DNA of 64,000 bases, from assembly GCA_035574315.1 (NCBI GenBank), contig DATLYW010000016.1, positions 84,669 to 148,668 on the forward strand. Direction: 5' to 3'. Within the stretch, counting starts at the first letter, position 1. Each line of letters opens with the position of its first letter. Position numbers and translations under genes: made by a program. The notes under the pieces are model-generated. The model was not told the DNA's origin and ran no database searches. It worked only from the letters and a program-made list of their open reading frames with translations. This stretch comes from Candidatus Zixiibacteriota bacterium. Lineage in GTDB: Bacteria > Desulfobacterota > Binatia > UBA9968. This document shows, in pieces, positions 24,796 to 33,966 of the stretch.

Positions 24796-25518
24796 TCAAT
24801 ACTTGAACGACCAGGCGTGCTGCCGGTAACGGCGCTCGGCCAGCTCGTCGATCCTTGCATACGGAACGGCGATGAGCGGCTCGCGGGCATCCCAGAGACG
24901 CTTCAGCCCTTCCCGGACCTCCGCGGCGGGGAGGCCAAGGTTCCCGAGAAAGGAGCGATGGTCGCGGTCGCCCCGGTAGGGAGGCCGGCGGGAAGGCATC
25001 CGCAGACAGGCTTCCACCATTTCGACGTCGAGATCGAGGAGAAACGTGCCGTGAATCAAAGCGCAGCGCCGTTTGCGGTACTGGGCGTTTCCCGAAAATT
25101 TCCGCCCGTGCGCGGTCAGGTCGCTGGTCCCCTGGACGGCAACTCGCGTTCCGGCAAGCCGCTCGAAGAGCTCCGCGTGACGGCGGAGCACGAAGCGGAA
25201 CGCATCGCCGATCGTCGCCAGCGAGCCATCCGCCGCGTAGCTCAGGACGAGAGCATAGTTGAGGCAGCCGGGTCCCTGGAGAACCGTGCCGCCGCCGCTC
25301 ACGCGGCGCAGGATCGGAACGCCTCGCCGGGCGCATGCCTCGGCGTCGACGTCGGCGCTCATGCGGCTCGAATGGCCGAGCACGACGAAGTAGCTCGGCG
25401 CCTCCCAGAGTCTGAGGACGCCGCAACGGCTCGCGTCAGCCTCGCACCACTCGATCAGCGCTTCGTCGCAGGCGAGATTTCGCGCGGGATCGGAGAAGCT
25501 CAGATCGAGATATTCCAT
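24796..25518 (-). CDS. lplA: lipoate--protein ligase A family protein
   Basis: This 240-residue protein has the biotin/lipoate ligase fold. LACDEALIEWCEADA is at the N-terminus, the lipoyl-AMP motif RRVSGGGTVLQGPGCLNY is near residues 70-87, and the probable catalytic lysine is in HGRKFSGNAQYRKRR near 137-150. It transfers lipoate, or octanoate, to lipoyl domains. The gene is divergent from aceE-aceF-lpdA, with 64 bases between the starts; E2 (28330-29643) carries a lipoyl domain, so this enzyme is a natural maturation partner. Confidence 0.9.
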   Translation of the reverse strand: MEYLDLSFSDPARNLACDEALIEWCEADASRCGVLRLWEAPSYFVVLGHSSRMSADVDAEACARRGVPILRRVSGGGTVLQGPGCLNYALVLSYAADGSLATIGDAFRFVLRRHAELFERLAGTRVAVQGTSDLTAHGRKFSGNAQYRKRRCALIHGTFLLDLDVEMVEACLRMPSRRPPYRGDRDHRSFLGNLGLPAAEVREGLKRLWDAREPLIAVPYARIDELAERRYRQHAWSFKY

Positions 25519-25582
25519 CGAGTTGTGTTGATTTTGCTTCCGTTTTGTTGTCTGCTGTCACCATAGTAGGGAGAAATCCGGA

Positions 25583-28303
25583 ATGGAAGCGGAAAGAAAA
25601 GATCCGCCCGACGGCGCGGCGATCGAGGGAGGTCGGCCGAATTCCAAGCCGAGCCAGGAGGACCGGCGGAAGTGGCTCGCTTCGCTGGAATACATCCTCG
25701 AGTACATCCTGAGAAACGAACAGTCCGAGCAGGCGGCGCTCCTGCTCGACGAGTTGATCGCGCGCCTGCGCGCGTCCGGGCTCAACATCCCCTACACGGT
25801 CAACACGCCCTACATCAACACGATCCCAGCTGAAAAGGAACCTCCCTACCCTGGCAATCGGGAAATCGAGAGGCGGATCAAGAGCTACGTGCGCTGGAAC
25901 GCGATGGCCATGGTGGTCAAGGCGAACCGGCTCCATCCCGACATCGGGGGACATATCTCCACGTACGCGTCCTGCGCGACGCTGTACGAGGTCGCGTTCA
26001 ACCATTTCCTGCGCGGCGGCGACGACGGCGGGATCGCGGACATGGTCTACTTCCAGGGCCATGCGTCGCCCGGAATCTACTCGCGTGCCTACGTCGAGTG
26101 GCGCATCAACGCTCCGAAGCTGCACCATTTCCGTCAGGAGCTGTCACCGGTCGGCGGCCTCCCCTCGTATCCGCACCCCTATCTCCTGCCGGAGTTCTGG
26201 CAGTTTCCTTCCGTTTCGATGGGGCTTGCGCCGATCATGTCCATCTATCAGGCCCGTTTCAACCGCTACCTCCGCAGCCGGGGCCTGCTCGATGGCCGGG
26301 AGCCGCGGGTCTGGTGTTTCGCCGGGGACGGCGAGATGGACGAGCCCGAGGCCTCCGGAGCGCTGACGCTCGCCGCGCGCGAGAACCTCGACAATCTGAT
26401 CTGGGTCGTGAACTGCAACCTCCAGCGGCTCGACGGTCCGGTTCGGGGGAACGGCAAGATCATCCAGGAACTCGAGGCGCTGTTTCGCGGCGCGGGCTGG
26501 AACGTCATCAAGGTCATCTGGGGCTCCGACTGGGATCCTCTTCTCCAGGCCGACCACAAGGGACTGCTGCTCAAGCGGATGGAGGAGGCGGTCGACGGCG
26601 ATTACCAGAAATACTCCGTCGAGCCCGGAAGCTATACGCGCAAGCACTTTTTCGGCAAATATCCCGAGCTGCTCGAAATGGTCAATCACCTTACCGACGA
26701 GCAGATCCGAAAGCTGCTGCGCGGCGGCCACGACCCGAAGAAGGTCTACGCGGCTTACAAGGCCGCAGTCGAGCACCGCGGCTCGCCCACGGTGATCCTC
26801 GCCAAGACCGTCAAAGGGTACGGTCTCGGCGAGGCGGGTGAAGGGCGTAACGTCACGCATCAGCAAAAGAAGCTCAATGAGCGCGAGCTGCGCGAGTTCA
26901 GGACGCGCTTCGATATCCCGCTGGCGGACGAGGAGGTCGTGGAGACCCCGTTCTATCGGCCGCCGCTCGACAGTCCGGAAACGCGCTATTTGCTCGAGCG
27001 CCGCCGACAGCTCGGCGGCTTCTTGCCGCAGCGAAAGGTGGTCGCTGCGCCTTTGAAGGTCCCTGACGCTTCGTATTACGCGGAGTTCACCCGGGGCTCA
27101 GGGCAGCATACCATGTCGACGACGATGGCGATGGTTCGCATGCTCGGCAAGCTGCTGCGCCATGAAGAGATCGGCAAGCGCATTGTCCCGATCATCCCCG
27201 ACGAAGCGCGAACCTTCGGCATGGATGCCCTGTTCCGGCAGATCGGCATCTACTCCCCGAAAGGCCAGCTCTACGAGCCGGTCGACCGGGAGACGCTGCT
27301 CTACTACAACGAGGCCAAGGACGGCCAGATCCTCGAGGAAGGAATCACGGAAGCCGGGGCGATGTCGTCGTTCATCGCGGCGGGTTCGGCCTATGCCAAT
27401 CTCGGGATCAACATGATCCCGTTTTACTTCTACTACTCGATGTTCGGCTTTCAGCGCATCGGCGACCTCATGTGGGCCGCCGGAGACATCAAGGCGAAAG
27501 GCTTTTTGCTCGGCGCCACCGCGGGGCGGACCACGCTGAACGGCGAAGGGTTGCAGCACCAGGACGGGCACAGTCATATCCTCGCGAGCACGATCCCGAC
27601 GTTGCTCACCTACGATCCCGGCTTCGCATACGAGCTGGCCGTGATCGTTCACGACGGCATCCGCCGCATGTACGCCGACGGCGAGGAATGGTTTTACTAC
27701 CTGACGCTCTACAACGAAAGCTACGAGATGCCCGAAATGCCGCCGGGCGTGGAGGAAGGTATCCTGAAGGGCCTCTACAGATTCAAGGCCGCGCAGAAGG
27801 GCAGAAGCCACAAGGCCCATATCTTCGGCAGCGGCCCGCTGATCCGCGAAGCGCTCGTCGCGCAGGAGATTCTGGCCGAGCAGTTCGATGTGTCGGCCGA
27901 CGTCTGGAGCGCGACCAGCTACAAGCTTCTGCGCGGCGACGCCCTGCGCACGCGCCGGTGGAACATGCTCCACCCGGCGGCGCCCCAGAAGAAATCCTAT
28001 CTGGAGTCCCTGCTGCAGAACGAGGAAGGCGTTTTCGTCGCCGTCTCCGACTACATGAAGATCGTTCCCGATCAGATCGCCCCCTGGGTTCCGGGAGGGC
28101 TTGCCACGCTGGGAACCGACGGCTTCGGCCGCAGCGATACTCGCGCTCGCCTGCGGCGCTTTTTCGAAGTGGACGCCGCCATGATCGTGATCGCCACGCT
28201 TTACGCCCTCTACCAGAAAGGATCGCTGCCCGCCCGGACGGTCGAGGGCGCCATCAAGCGGCTCGGAGTCGATCCCGAGAAGCCGTTTCCCTTCCACTTG
28301 TAA
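25583..28303 (+). CDS. aceE: pyruvate dehydrogenase E1 component, homodimeric type
   Basis: This 906-residue protein is a full-length AceE. GGHISTYASCATLYEVAFNH is near residue 130, FFQ-type YFQGHASPGIYSRAY follows, the thiamine diphosphate motif spans GDGEMDEPE to NCNLQRLDG (about 250-280), and a transketolase-like C-terminal half ends in PFHL. It decarboxylates pyruvate and acetylates lipoyl-E2. The ATG follows a GGGAG site. aceF begins 26 bases after the stop and lpdA follows, giving a complete complex operon. Confidence 0.97.
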   Translation: MEAERKDPPDGAAIEGGRPNSKPSQEDRRKWLASLEYILEYILRNEQSEQAALLLDELIARLRASGLNIPYTVNTPYINTIPAEKEPPYPGNREIERRIKSYVRWNAMAMVVKANRLHPDIGGHISTYASCATLYEVAFNHFLRGGDDGGIADMVYFQGHASPGIYSRAYVEWRINAPKLHHFRQELSPVGGLPSYPHPYLLPEFWQFPSVSMGLAPIMSIYQARFNRYLRSRGLLDGREPRVWCFAGDGEMDEPEASGALTLAARENLDNLIWVVNCNLQRLDGPVRGNGKIIQELEALFRGAGWNVIKVIWGSDWDPLLQADHKGLLLKRMEEAVDGDYQKYSVEPGSYTRKHFFGKYPELLEMVNHLTDEQIRKLLRGGHDPKKVYAAYKAAVEHRGSPTVILAKTVKGYGLGEAGEGRNVTHQQKKLNERELREFRTRFDIPLADEEVVETPFYRPPLDSPETRYLLERRRQLGGFLPQRKVVAAPLKVPDASYYAEFTRGSGQHTMSTTMAMVRMLGKLLRHEEIGKRIVPIIPDEARTFGMDALFRQIGIYSPKGQLYEPVDRETLLYYNEAKDGQILEEGITEAGAMSSFIAAGSAYANLGINMIPFYFYYSMFGFQRIGDLMWAAGDIKAKGFLLGATAGRTTLNGEGLQHQDGHSHILASTIPTLLTYDPGFAYELAVIVHDGIRRMYADGEEWFYYLTLYNESYEMPEMPPGVEEGILKGLYRFKAAQKGRSHKAHIFGSGPLIREALVAQEILAEQFDVSADVWSATSYKLLRGDALRTRRWNMLHPAAPQKKSYLESLLQNEEGVFVAVSDYMKIVPDQIAPWVPGGLATLGTDGFGRSDTRARLRRFFEVDAAMIVIATLYALYQKGSLPARTVEGAIKRLGVDPEKPFPFHL

Positions 28304-28329
28304 AACCGGCTCGATTCGAGAGCACCAGG

Positions 28330-29643
28330 ATGGACGTCAGGCTTCCGCAGCTCGCTGAAGGTGTAGAATCGGGGACGGTGGTGAGCATCCTCGTTTCCGA
28401 GGGGCAACAGATCGTCAAAGACCAGCCCATCATGGAGCTCGAAACCCAGAAGGCGGTCGGCTCCATTCCCGCGCCCGAATCCGGAACCGTCACCAAGATC
28501 CACGTCCGGGAGGGCATGGAGGTAACCGTCGGCCAGGTCTTGATCTCGATCGCCGCGGTGGCGGAAGCCGGTGCTGGAAGCCGCGAACGCGCACCGGCCT
28601 CGGGTGCGACGACGGAGCGACCCAGCAGGACCCTGCCACGGCGCCCTTCCCCCGCCGCCCCGGCCCGCCGGGAACCCGCCCAAGAGAATTACCGCCGCGA
28701 GGCCGCCGGCGGCCTGCCTCCCCCCGCCGCCCCCGCCGTTCGCAGGATCGCGAGCCTGCTCGGCATCGACCTCACCCGGGTGCAGAGCAGCGAGCGCGGC
28801 GGCCGTATTACCTTCGCGGATCTGCGCGAGTACATTCGACGCCTCGAAGAGACGGCACGCCAGGCGCCGGCGCGCCCGCACGCGGACTCTGCTCCCTCCC
28901 GGCTGGCCGCCGTGGACGTCGTCGACTTCGAGAAATGGGGGCCGGTGCGGCGCGAGCGGCTGTCGGCGCTCAGGCGGACGGTAAGCCGGCGCATGGCCGC
29001 CTCGTGGACCACGGTCCCGAAAATCGACCAGTTCGGCGACTGCGACATCACCGGCCTCGTCGCGCTCCGTGAGAAGTACGCAAGCGTGTACGATCAGCGG
29101 GGCGCGCGCTTGACGCTGACCGCGTTCATTGTCAAAGCCGTGGCGGGGGCTCTGAAGAAGCACCCGCGAGTCAATTCGAGCATCGACGAAGAGGCCGGCG
29201 AGATCGTCTACAAGGACTATTACCACATCGGCGTCGCGGTCGACACGGAAGCGGGCCTTATCGTTCCGGTGCTGCGCGATGCGGACAAGAAGAACCTCCT
29301 GGAATTATCCGCCGAGCTCCTCCGGCTCACGGAAAAAACGCGACAACGCAAGGTCTCGCTCGAGGAGCTGCAGGGCGGCACGTTCACGATCTCCAACCAG
29401 GGGAGCATCGGCGGCGGCTGCTTCACGCCGATCGTCTATGCCCCGCAGGTGGCCATCCTCGGGGTGGGCCGGGGCAAACCCACCCCGGTCGTGCGCGACG
29501 GCGAGATCGTCGTCCGTACGCTGCTGCCGCTCTGTCTTTCCTACGATCATCGGGTGCTCGACGGCGCCGATGCGGTGCGCTTTCTGAACGACGTGACGGC
29601 GGCGCTCGAGTCCTTTCCCGAGAGCGAGGTCGAGCCTAGATAA
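28330..29643 (+). CDS. aceF: dihydrolipoamide acetyltransferase (pyruvate dehydrogenase E2)
   Basis: The 437-residue protein has one lipoyl domain (residues 1-76, lipoyl lysine in MELETQKAVGS), a Pro/Ala/Arg-rich linker, a peripheral subunit-binding domain near residues 137-172 (VRRIASLLGIDLTRV and RITFADL), a second linker and the catalytic acetyltransferase core with LSYDHRVLDGADAVRFL near residue 400, holding the catalytic His and Asp. A single lipoyl domain is fewer than the three in E. coli. The ATG at 28330 is supported by the lipoyl domain beginning there; longer open frames overlap aceE. Confidence 0.96.
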   Translation: MDVRLPQLAEGVESGTVVSILVSEGQQIVKDQPIMELETQKAVGSIPAPESGTVTKIHVREGMEVTVGQVLISIAAVAEAGAGSRERAPASGATTERPSRTLPRRPSPAAPARREPAQENYRREAAGGLPPPAAPAVRRIASLLGIDLTRVQSSERGGRITFADLREYIRRLEETARQAPARPHADSAPSRLAAVDVVDFEKWGPVRRERLSALRRTVSRRMAASWTTVPKIDQFGDCDITGLVALREKYASVYDQRGARLTLTAFIVKAVAGALKKHPRVNSSIDEEAGEIVYKDYYHIGVAVDTEAGLIVPVLRDADKKNLLELSAELLRLTEKTRQRKVSLEELQGGTFTISNQGSIGGGCFTPIVYAPQVAILGVGRGKPTPVVRDGEIVVRTLLPLCLSYDHRVLDGADAVRFLNDVTAALESFPESEVEPR

Positions 29644-29647
29644 GCCC

Positions 29648-31060
29648 ATGGAACCGATGAAGACGGAAGTGCTGGTGCTGGGCGCGGGACCCGGGGGTTA
29701 CACCGCGGCGTTCTACGCGGCGGATCGGGGCAAGCAGGTGACGCTGGTCGAGCAGAACCGCCGCCTCGGCGGCGTTTGCCTCAACACCGGCTGCATCCCG
29801 TCCAAGGCGCTGCTCCATGCCACGGAGATCCTCCGGGAGGCCCACCGTTCAAGGTCGCGCGGTATCGTTTTCGATCCGCCGGGGATCGACCTCGAGCAGT
29901 TGCGCGCCTGGAAAGATTCGATCCTCGAAAAGCTCGGCGAAGGAATTCGCACGCTGGCGCAGAAGCGCGGCGTGCGGGTCGTCCACGGCCGCGGCCATTT
30001 CGAAGGTTCGCGGACGCTGAGGGTGGAGACGGCGGAAGGTCAGAAATTCATCGCCTATGAGCACGCAATCATCGCGGTCGGCTCCCGACCCGCGATGCCG
30101 TCGGCCTTCGACCTCGGCAACAAGCGGATCATGACCTCCACGGAAGCGCTGGAAATCCAGGACGTCCCCGAGGATCTCCTGGTGGTCGGGGGCGGCTACA
30201 TCGGCATGGAGCTGGGAACCGTTTACGCTGCCCTCGGCAGCAAGGTCGTGATGCTGGAAGCCCTGCCCACCATCCTCTCCGGAATCGATCCCGACCTCGT
30301 CCGCCCGGTGCTGCGCGCCGCCCAAAAGGAGTTCAGGGAAATCCGCGTCAACACCAAGGTACTGAAGATGGCAACGGCCGGTAAGCAAATCAAGGTCACC
30401 ATGGAAACCGGCCAGGAGCGGCGCGAAGAATTGTACGACCGGGTGCTGGTCAGTGTCGGGCGCGTGCCGAATTACGGCGATCTCGGGCTGGAAAACACGG
30501 GCGTCAAGAAGGACGAGAAGGGTTTCATCAAGTGCGACGCCCAGCAGCGCACGGACGATCCGCACATCTACGCCGTCGGCGATGTCAACGGCGGCGCCCT
30601 GTTGGCGCACCGCGCGGCCAGGGAGGCCAGGGTCGCGGTCGAGGCGATTCTGGGAGAACCCAGCTCGTTCGACGACGTCGTCGTCCCCGCGGTGGTTTAT
30701 ACCGATCCGGAGGTGGCCTGGTGCGGCCTCACCGAGACCGAAGCGAAAGAGCGCGGGATCGAGGTGCGGATCGCCAAGTTTCCCTGGGGAGCTTCGGGCC
30801 GCGCTCTCACGCTCGATCGCCCGGACGGTCTGACCAAGCTGATCATCGACCCGGAAACGGAGCGCGTGCTCGGAGTCGGCATCGTCGGCGTCGGCGCCGG
30901 AGAGCTGATCAGCGAGGGCGTGCTCGCCGTCGAGATGGGGGCGACGGCGGAAGACATCGCCCTTTCGGTACACCCGCACCCCACGCTATCGGAGACTCTG
31001 ATGGAAGCCGCCGAAGCGTTCTACGGCACGGCGACGAACGTCTATTCGCGTCGGCCGTGA
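29648..31060 (+). CDS. lpdA: dihydrolipoamide dehydrogenase (E3)
   Basis: This 470-residue flavoprotein has the FAD motif LGAGPGGYTAAFYA at the N-terminus, the redox disulfide GGVCLNTGCIPSK near residues 39-51, the NAD motif VVGGGYIGMELG near 178, a second FAD motif YAVGDVNGGALLAHRA, and the C-terminal catalytic HPHPTLSE. It reoxidises dihydrolipoyl-E2 with NAD. It starts four bases after aceF, and no other 2-oxoacid dehydrogenase is in the window. Confidence 0.97.
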   Translation: MEPMKTEVLVLGAGPGGYTAAFYAADRGKQVTLVEQNRRLGGVCLNTGCIPSKALLHATEILREAHRSRSRGIVFDPPGIDLEQLRAWKDSILEKLGEGIRTLAQKRGVRVVHGRGHFEGSRTLRVETAEGQKFIAYEHAIIAVGSRPAMPSAFDLGNKRIMTSTEALEIQDVPEDLLVVGGGYIGMELGTVYAALGSKVVMLEALPTILSGIDPDLVRPVLRAAQKEFREIRVNTKVLKMATAGKQIKVTMETGQERREELYDRVLVSVGRVPNYGDLGLENTGVKKDEKGFIKCDAQQRTDDPHIYAVGDVNGGALLAHRAAREARVAVEAILGEPSSFDDVVVPAVVYTDPEVAWCGLTETEAKERGIEVRIAKFPWGASGRALTLDRPDGLTKLIIDPETERVLGVGIVGVGAGELISEGVLAVEMGATAEDIALSVHPHPTLSETLMEAAEAFYGTATNVYSRRP

Positions 31061-31174
31061 CGCCCCCTGCTCCGGCGCTGTTCTCGCCGCTCCGGCGGTT
31101 GGATTTGAGCCGGCGACTGTGGCAGAGTGTGACGTCGTGGCGGAATTCACCGGACCTGCAACGCGAGGCCTGTC

Positions 31175-32356
31175 TTGATCAACCCCGAACGTCTCAAGAA
31201 CCTTCTGATCGAGCTGATTAAGATCGACAGCCTGTCGCGCAAGGAGCGCGATATCGCGCTCCGGCTCAAGCGCGAGCTGGAGGAGCTGGGCGCCAGTGTC
31301 CTGATCGACGACGCCGGTGACAAGGTCGGCGGCAACGTCGGCAACGTGATCGCGCGGATCGACGGGACGGCCGCGGACGCTCCGCCGCTGCTTCTTTCCG
31401 CGCACATGGATACCGTGGTTCCTGGAGAAGGGGTGGTGCCGATCCTGGAGGGCGACATCCTGCGCACGGACGGCCGCACCGTCCTCGGCGGCGACGACAA
31501 GAGCGGCCTTGCCATCATTTGCGAGGTCGTGCGCGCGCTTCAGGAGAACAACGTTCCGTACGGGGATCTCGACATCGTCTTTACGATCTGCGAAGAGGCG
31601 GGGCTGATCGGTGCCAAGTGCCTCGATACCCGGCATCTGCGCGCCAAGACCGGCCTCGTTCTCGATAGCGATTCGGTTGGCTTCCTCTTCACCAAGGCCC
31701 CCGCGGCGAACCGGCTGGAGTTCCACGTACACGGGCTGGAGGCGCATGCGGGCGTCTGCCCCGAAAAGGGCATCAGCGCCATCAAGGTCGCGGCCGAGGG
31801 GATCGCCGCGATGAAACTCGGTCGTATCGACCACGAAACCACCGCCAACATCGGCCTGATCGAGGGCGGGATGGCGGTCAACATCGTACCCAATTCCGTG
31901 ATATTGCGCGGGGAGGCGCGGAGCCACAGCCGGGAAAAGCTCGAGGCGCAGACGGAGCACATGCTGCGCTGCCTCCAGGAAGCCGCGGCACGCCACACGC
32001 TGGTTACCGGCGGCACCCGCGTGGCCGCGCGCGTCGAAGCCCGGATCGAACGAGACTACGATCGCATGGAGGTGCCGGACGATTCGGCGATCGTCCGGCT
32101 GGTCCGCGCCGCGGCGAAGAACCTCGACGTCGAGATCAAGACCATGGCGACGGGCGGCGGCTGCGACGCGAATATTCTCAATCAGAAAGGGCTCGAGGTG
32201 GCGAATCTTTCGACGGGAATGCGCGAGATCCACACGGTCAAGGAGTGGCTGGACCTGAAGGATCTGAATCTCTCCGCTCGAATGGTCTTCGAGATCGTCC
32301 GCCTGAACGCGGCCGATCGTGGCGAAGCGACGGCATCCGGTTCCCGGGCTGTCTAG
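31175..32356 (+). CDS. M20-family metallopeptidase, peptidase T-like
   Basis: This 393-residue protein has the M20 two-zinc site: SAHMDTVVPGEG near residues 74-85, LGGDDKSGLAII near 108-119, and CEEAGLIGAKCLD near 139-151. The dimerisation lid contains HGLEAHAG and GLIEGGMAVNIVPN. Sequence style is that of PepT-like proteins that remove N-terminal residues from small peptides or act on acylated amino acids. The TTG start gives MINPERLKNLL; no ATG is available nearby. It stands 114 bases after lpdA. Confidence 0.88.
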   Translation: MINPERLKNLLIELIKIDSLSRKERDIALRLKRELEELGASVLIDDAGDKVGGNVGNVIARIDGTAADAPPLLLSAHMDTVVPGEGVVPILEGDILRTDGRTVLGGDDKSGLAIICEVVRALQENNVPYGDLDIVFTICEEAGLIGAKCLDTRHLRAKTGLVLDSDSVGFLFTKAPAANRLEFHVHGLEAHAGVCPEKGISAIKVAAEGIAAMKLGRIDHETTANIGLIEGGMAVNIVPNSVILRGEARSHSREKLEAQTEHMLRCLQEAAARHTLVTGGTRVAARVEARIERDYDRMEVPDDSAIVRLVRAAAKNLDVEIKTMATGGGCDANILNQKGLEVANLSTGMREIHTVKEWLDLKDLNLSARMVFEIVRLNAADRGEATASGSRAV

Positions 32357-32445
32357 CCGGAAAGGGCCTGCGCTTCACGGCCGGAAGGGCCGGTTCCCCT
32401 CTCGCCGAAGCCGTTCCGGCGGCCGTTCGATGAACGTCGACGAGT

Positions 32446-33897
32446 ATGGTTGGGCAAGGCGAGGAAATCGGAAGGCTGCTCAAACAGGAACGAGGCCAAT
32501 TCCTGGAATTCATCAGCGCCTACGATCACCGGCGGGGGGCTCCTCAGAAAAAAAAGGAGGACGATCTCGCCCGCGAGCTCGTGCGTGTCCTTTCGGGCAT
32601 GGCGAACGCCGACGGCGGCACATTGCTGGTCGGCGTGGAGCCCGACCGCAGCGTGACGGGGATCCCTTACGATCGCGACGAGATCCATGCCCTCATCCAG
32701 GCGCCGCAGACGTTGCTCACGCCGCCGCTGGCCGCGACGACGGAAAAGTTCAATCTCGGCAATCTGCAGCTGCTGAAATTCGAGGTCGGTTCCGGAGTGG
32801 AGATCTACCGCGTCTCGGGCGGCCGCTCCTTCTATCGCATCGCCTGCGAAACGCCGTCTCTTCCATCCGAGCAGATTCAACGGCTCAAGGATGCCAAGCG
32901 CGCGGTTTCCTACGAGCGGCAGCAGCCTTTCGGCGCGACCTGGAACGACCTCGATGAGGACGCGGTTGCCGCCTTCGCCTCCCGGCTCGACGATCCGCGT
33001 GACCCGCGGGTGATCCTGGCGCAGGCCTATCATTTGCTCGACCGCTCCCGCGGCGATCCCGCCCCGAACATGGCGGCGCTCCTGCTGTTCGGCAAGGATC
33101 CCGTGTCGTGGCACCCGCGCTCGGGAATCGACTTCGTGAAATACGAGGGAACCGAGCGGCAGTACGGCGCTTCCCTGAACGTCGTGAAGCGAATCCGCTT
33201 CGAGGGACCGCTCGTGCGCTTGATCGACGAGGCTGTCGGCCGGATCAAGGAGCACATTCGCGAACGCACGATTCTTTACGATCTTTTTTTTCGCGAGCGG
33301 CTCGAGTATCCGACCTTCGCCTGGCAGGAAGCTCTGGTCAACGCCGTAGCGCACCGCGATTATTCCTTGACCGGCGCGTCGATCGAAGTCTGGATGTTCG
33401 ACGATCGCATCGAGGTGCGCAGCCCGGGGCTCCCGCCTTCCCCGGTCACCCTCGACGAGCTGCGGCGCCAGAAAAGCATCCACTTCTCGCGCAACCCCTT
33501 GATCGTGCGGGTCCTCGCCGATCTCGGCTATGTGCGCGAGATGGGGGAAGGCGTGCCGAGAATGTTCCGGGAAATGGAGCATTACGGGCTGCGCTCGCCG
33601 GAGTTCTCCACGGAGGGCTTCATGTTTACCGTGACGCTCTACAATACGCCGATCTACGACGATGAGACGCTGCGCTGGCTCAACCAGTTCAAGACGGCCG
33701 AGATCAACTTCCGGCAGCGAAAGCTGCTGGCCTACGCCTACTGCCACGGCAAGACCTTTTCCACCGCGGAGTACCAGCGGCTGGCGGAGGTGGACCGGGA
33801 TACCGCCTACCGGGATATCCGCGGCATGGTGAAAAACGGCATCGTCGCGCCGCTCAAACCCAAGAGCCGAACCTACCGGATCATCGAGCCCTTGTGA
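32446..33897 (+). CDS. Schlafen AlbA-2 domain protein with GHKL-type ATPase and winged helix
   Basis: The 483-residue protein has an N-terminal Schlafen-type AlbA_2 region (about residues 20-150; FLEFISAYD, SGMANADGGTLLVGVEPDRS, GIPYDRD), then a region found in putative ATP-dependent transcription regulators, with the GHKL-like motif QEALVNAVAHRDYS near residue 300 and DDRIEVRSPGLPP. A C-terminal winged helix (about 430-483) includes STAEYQRLAEVDRDTAYRD. These proteins are called putative DNA-binding regulators or helicases; some occur in defence islands. No defence genes adjoin it here, so a regulator role is the simpler reading. Confidence 0.82.
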   Translation: MVGQGEEIGRLLKQERGQFLEFISAYDHRRGAPQKKKEDDLARELVRVLSGMANADGGTLLVGVEPDRSVTGIPYDRDEIHALIQAPQTLLTPPLAATTEKFNLGNLQLLKFEVGSGVEIYRVSGGRSFYRIACETPSLPSEQIQRLKDAKRAVSYERQQPFGATWNDLDEDAVAAFASRLDDPRDPRVILAQAYHLLDRSRGDPAPNMAALLLFGKDPVSWHPRSGIDFVKYEGTERQYGASLNVVKRIRFEGPLVRLIDEAVGRIKEHIRERTILYDLFFRERLEYPTFAWQEALVNAVAHRDYSLTGASIEVWMFDDRIEVRSPGLPPSPVTLDELRRQKSIHFSRNPLIVRVLADLGYVREMGEGVPRMFREMEHYGLRSPEFSTEGFMFTVTLYNTPIYDDETLRWLNQFKTAEINFRQRKLLAYAYCHGKTFSTAEYQRLAEVDRDTAYRDIRGMVKNGIVAPLKPKSRTYRIIEPL

Positions 33898-33966
33898 CGA
33901 CGCTGCGCTCGCGGGGCCTCCGGCCGCGCCCGGCCGGACGATCCTGAAGCGTCGCGGGGAGCTGCA

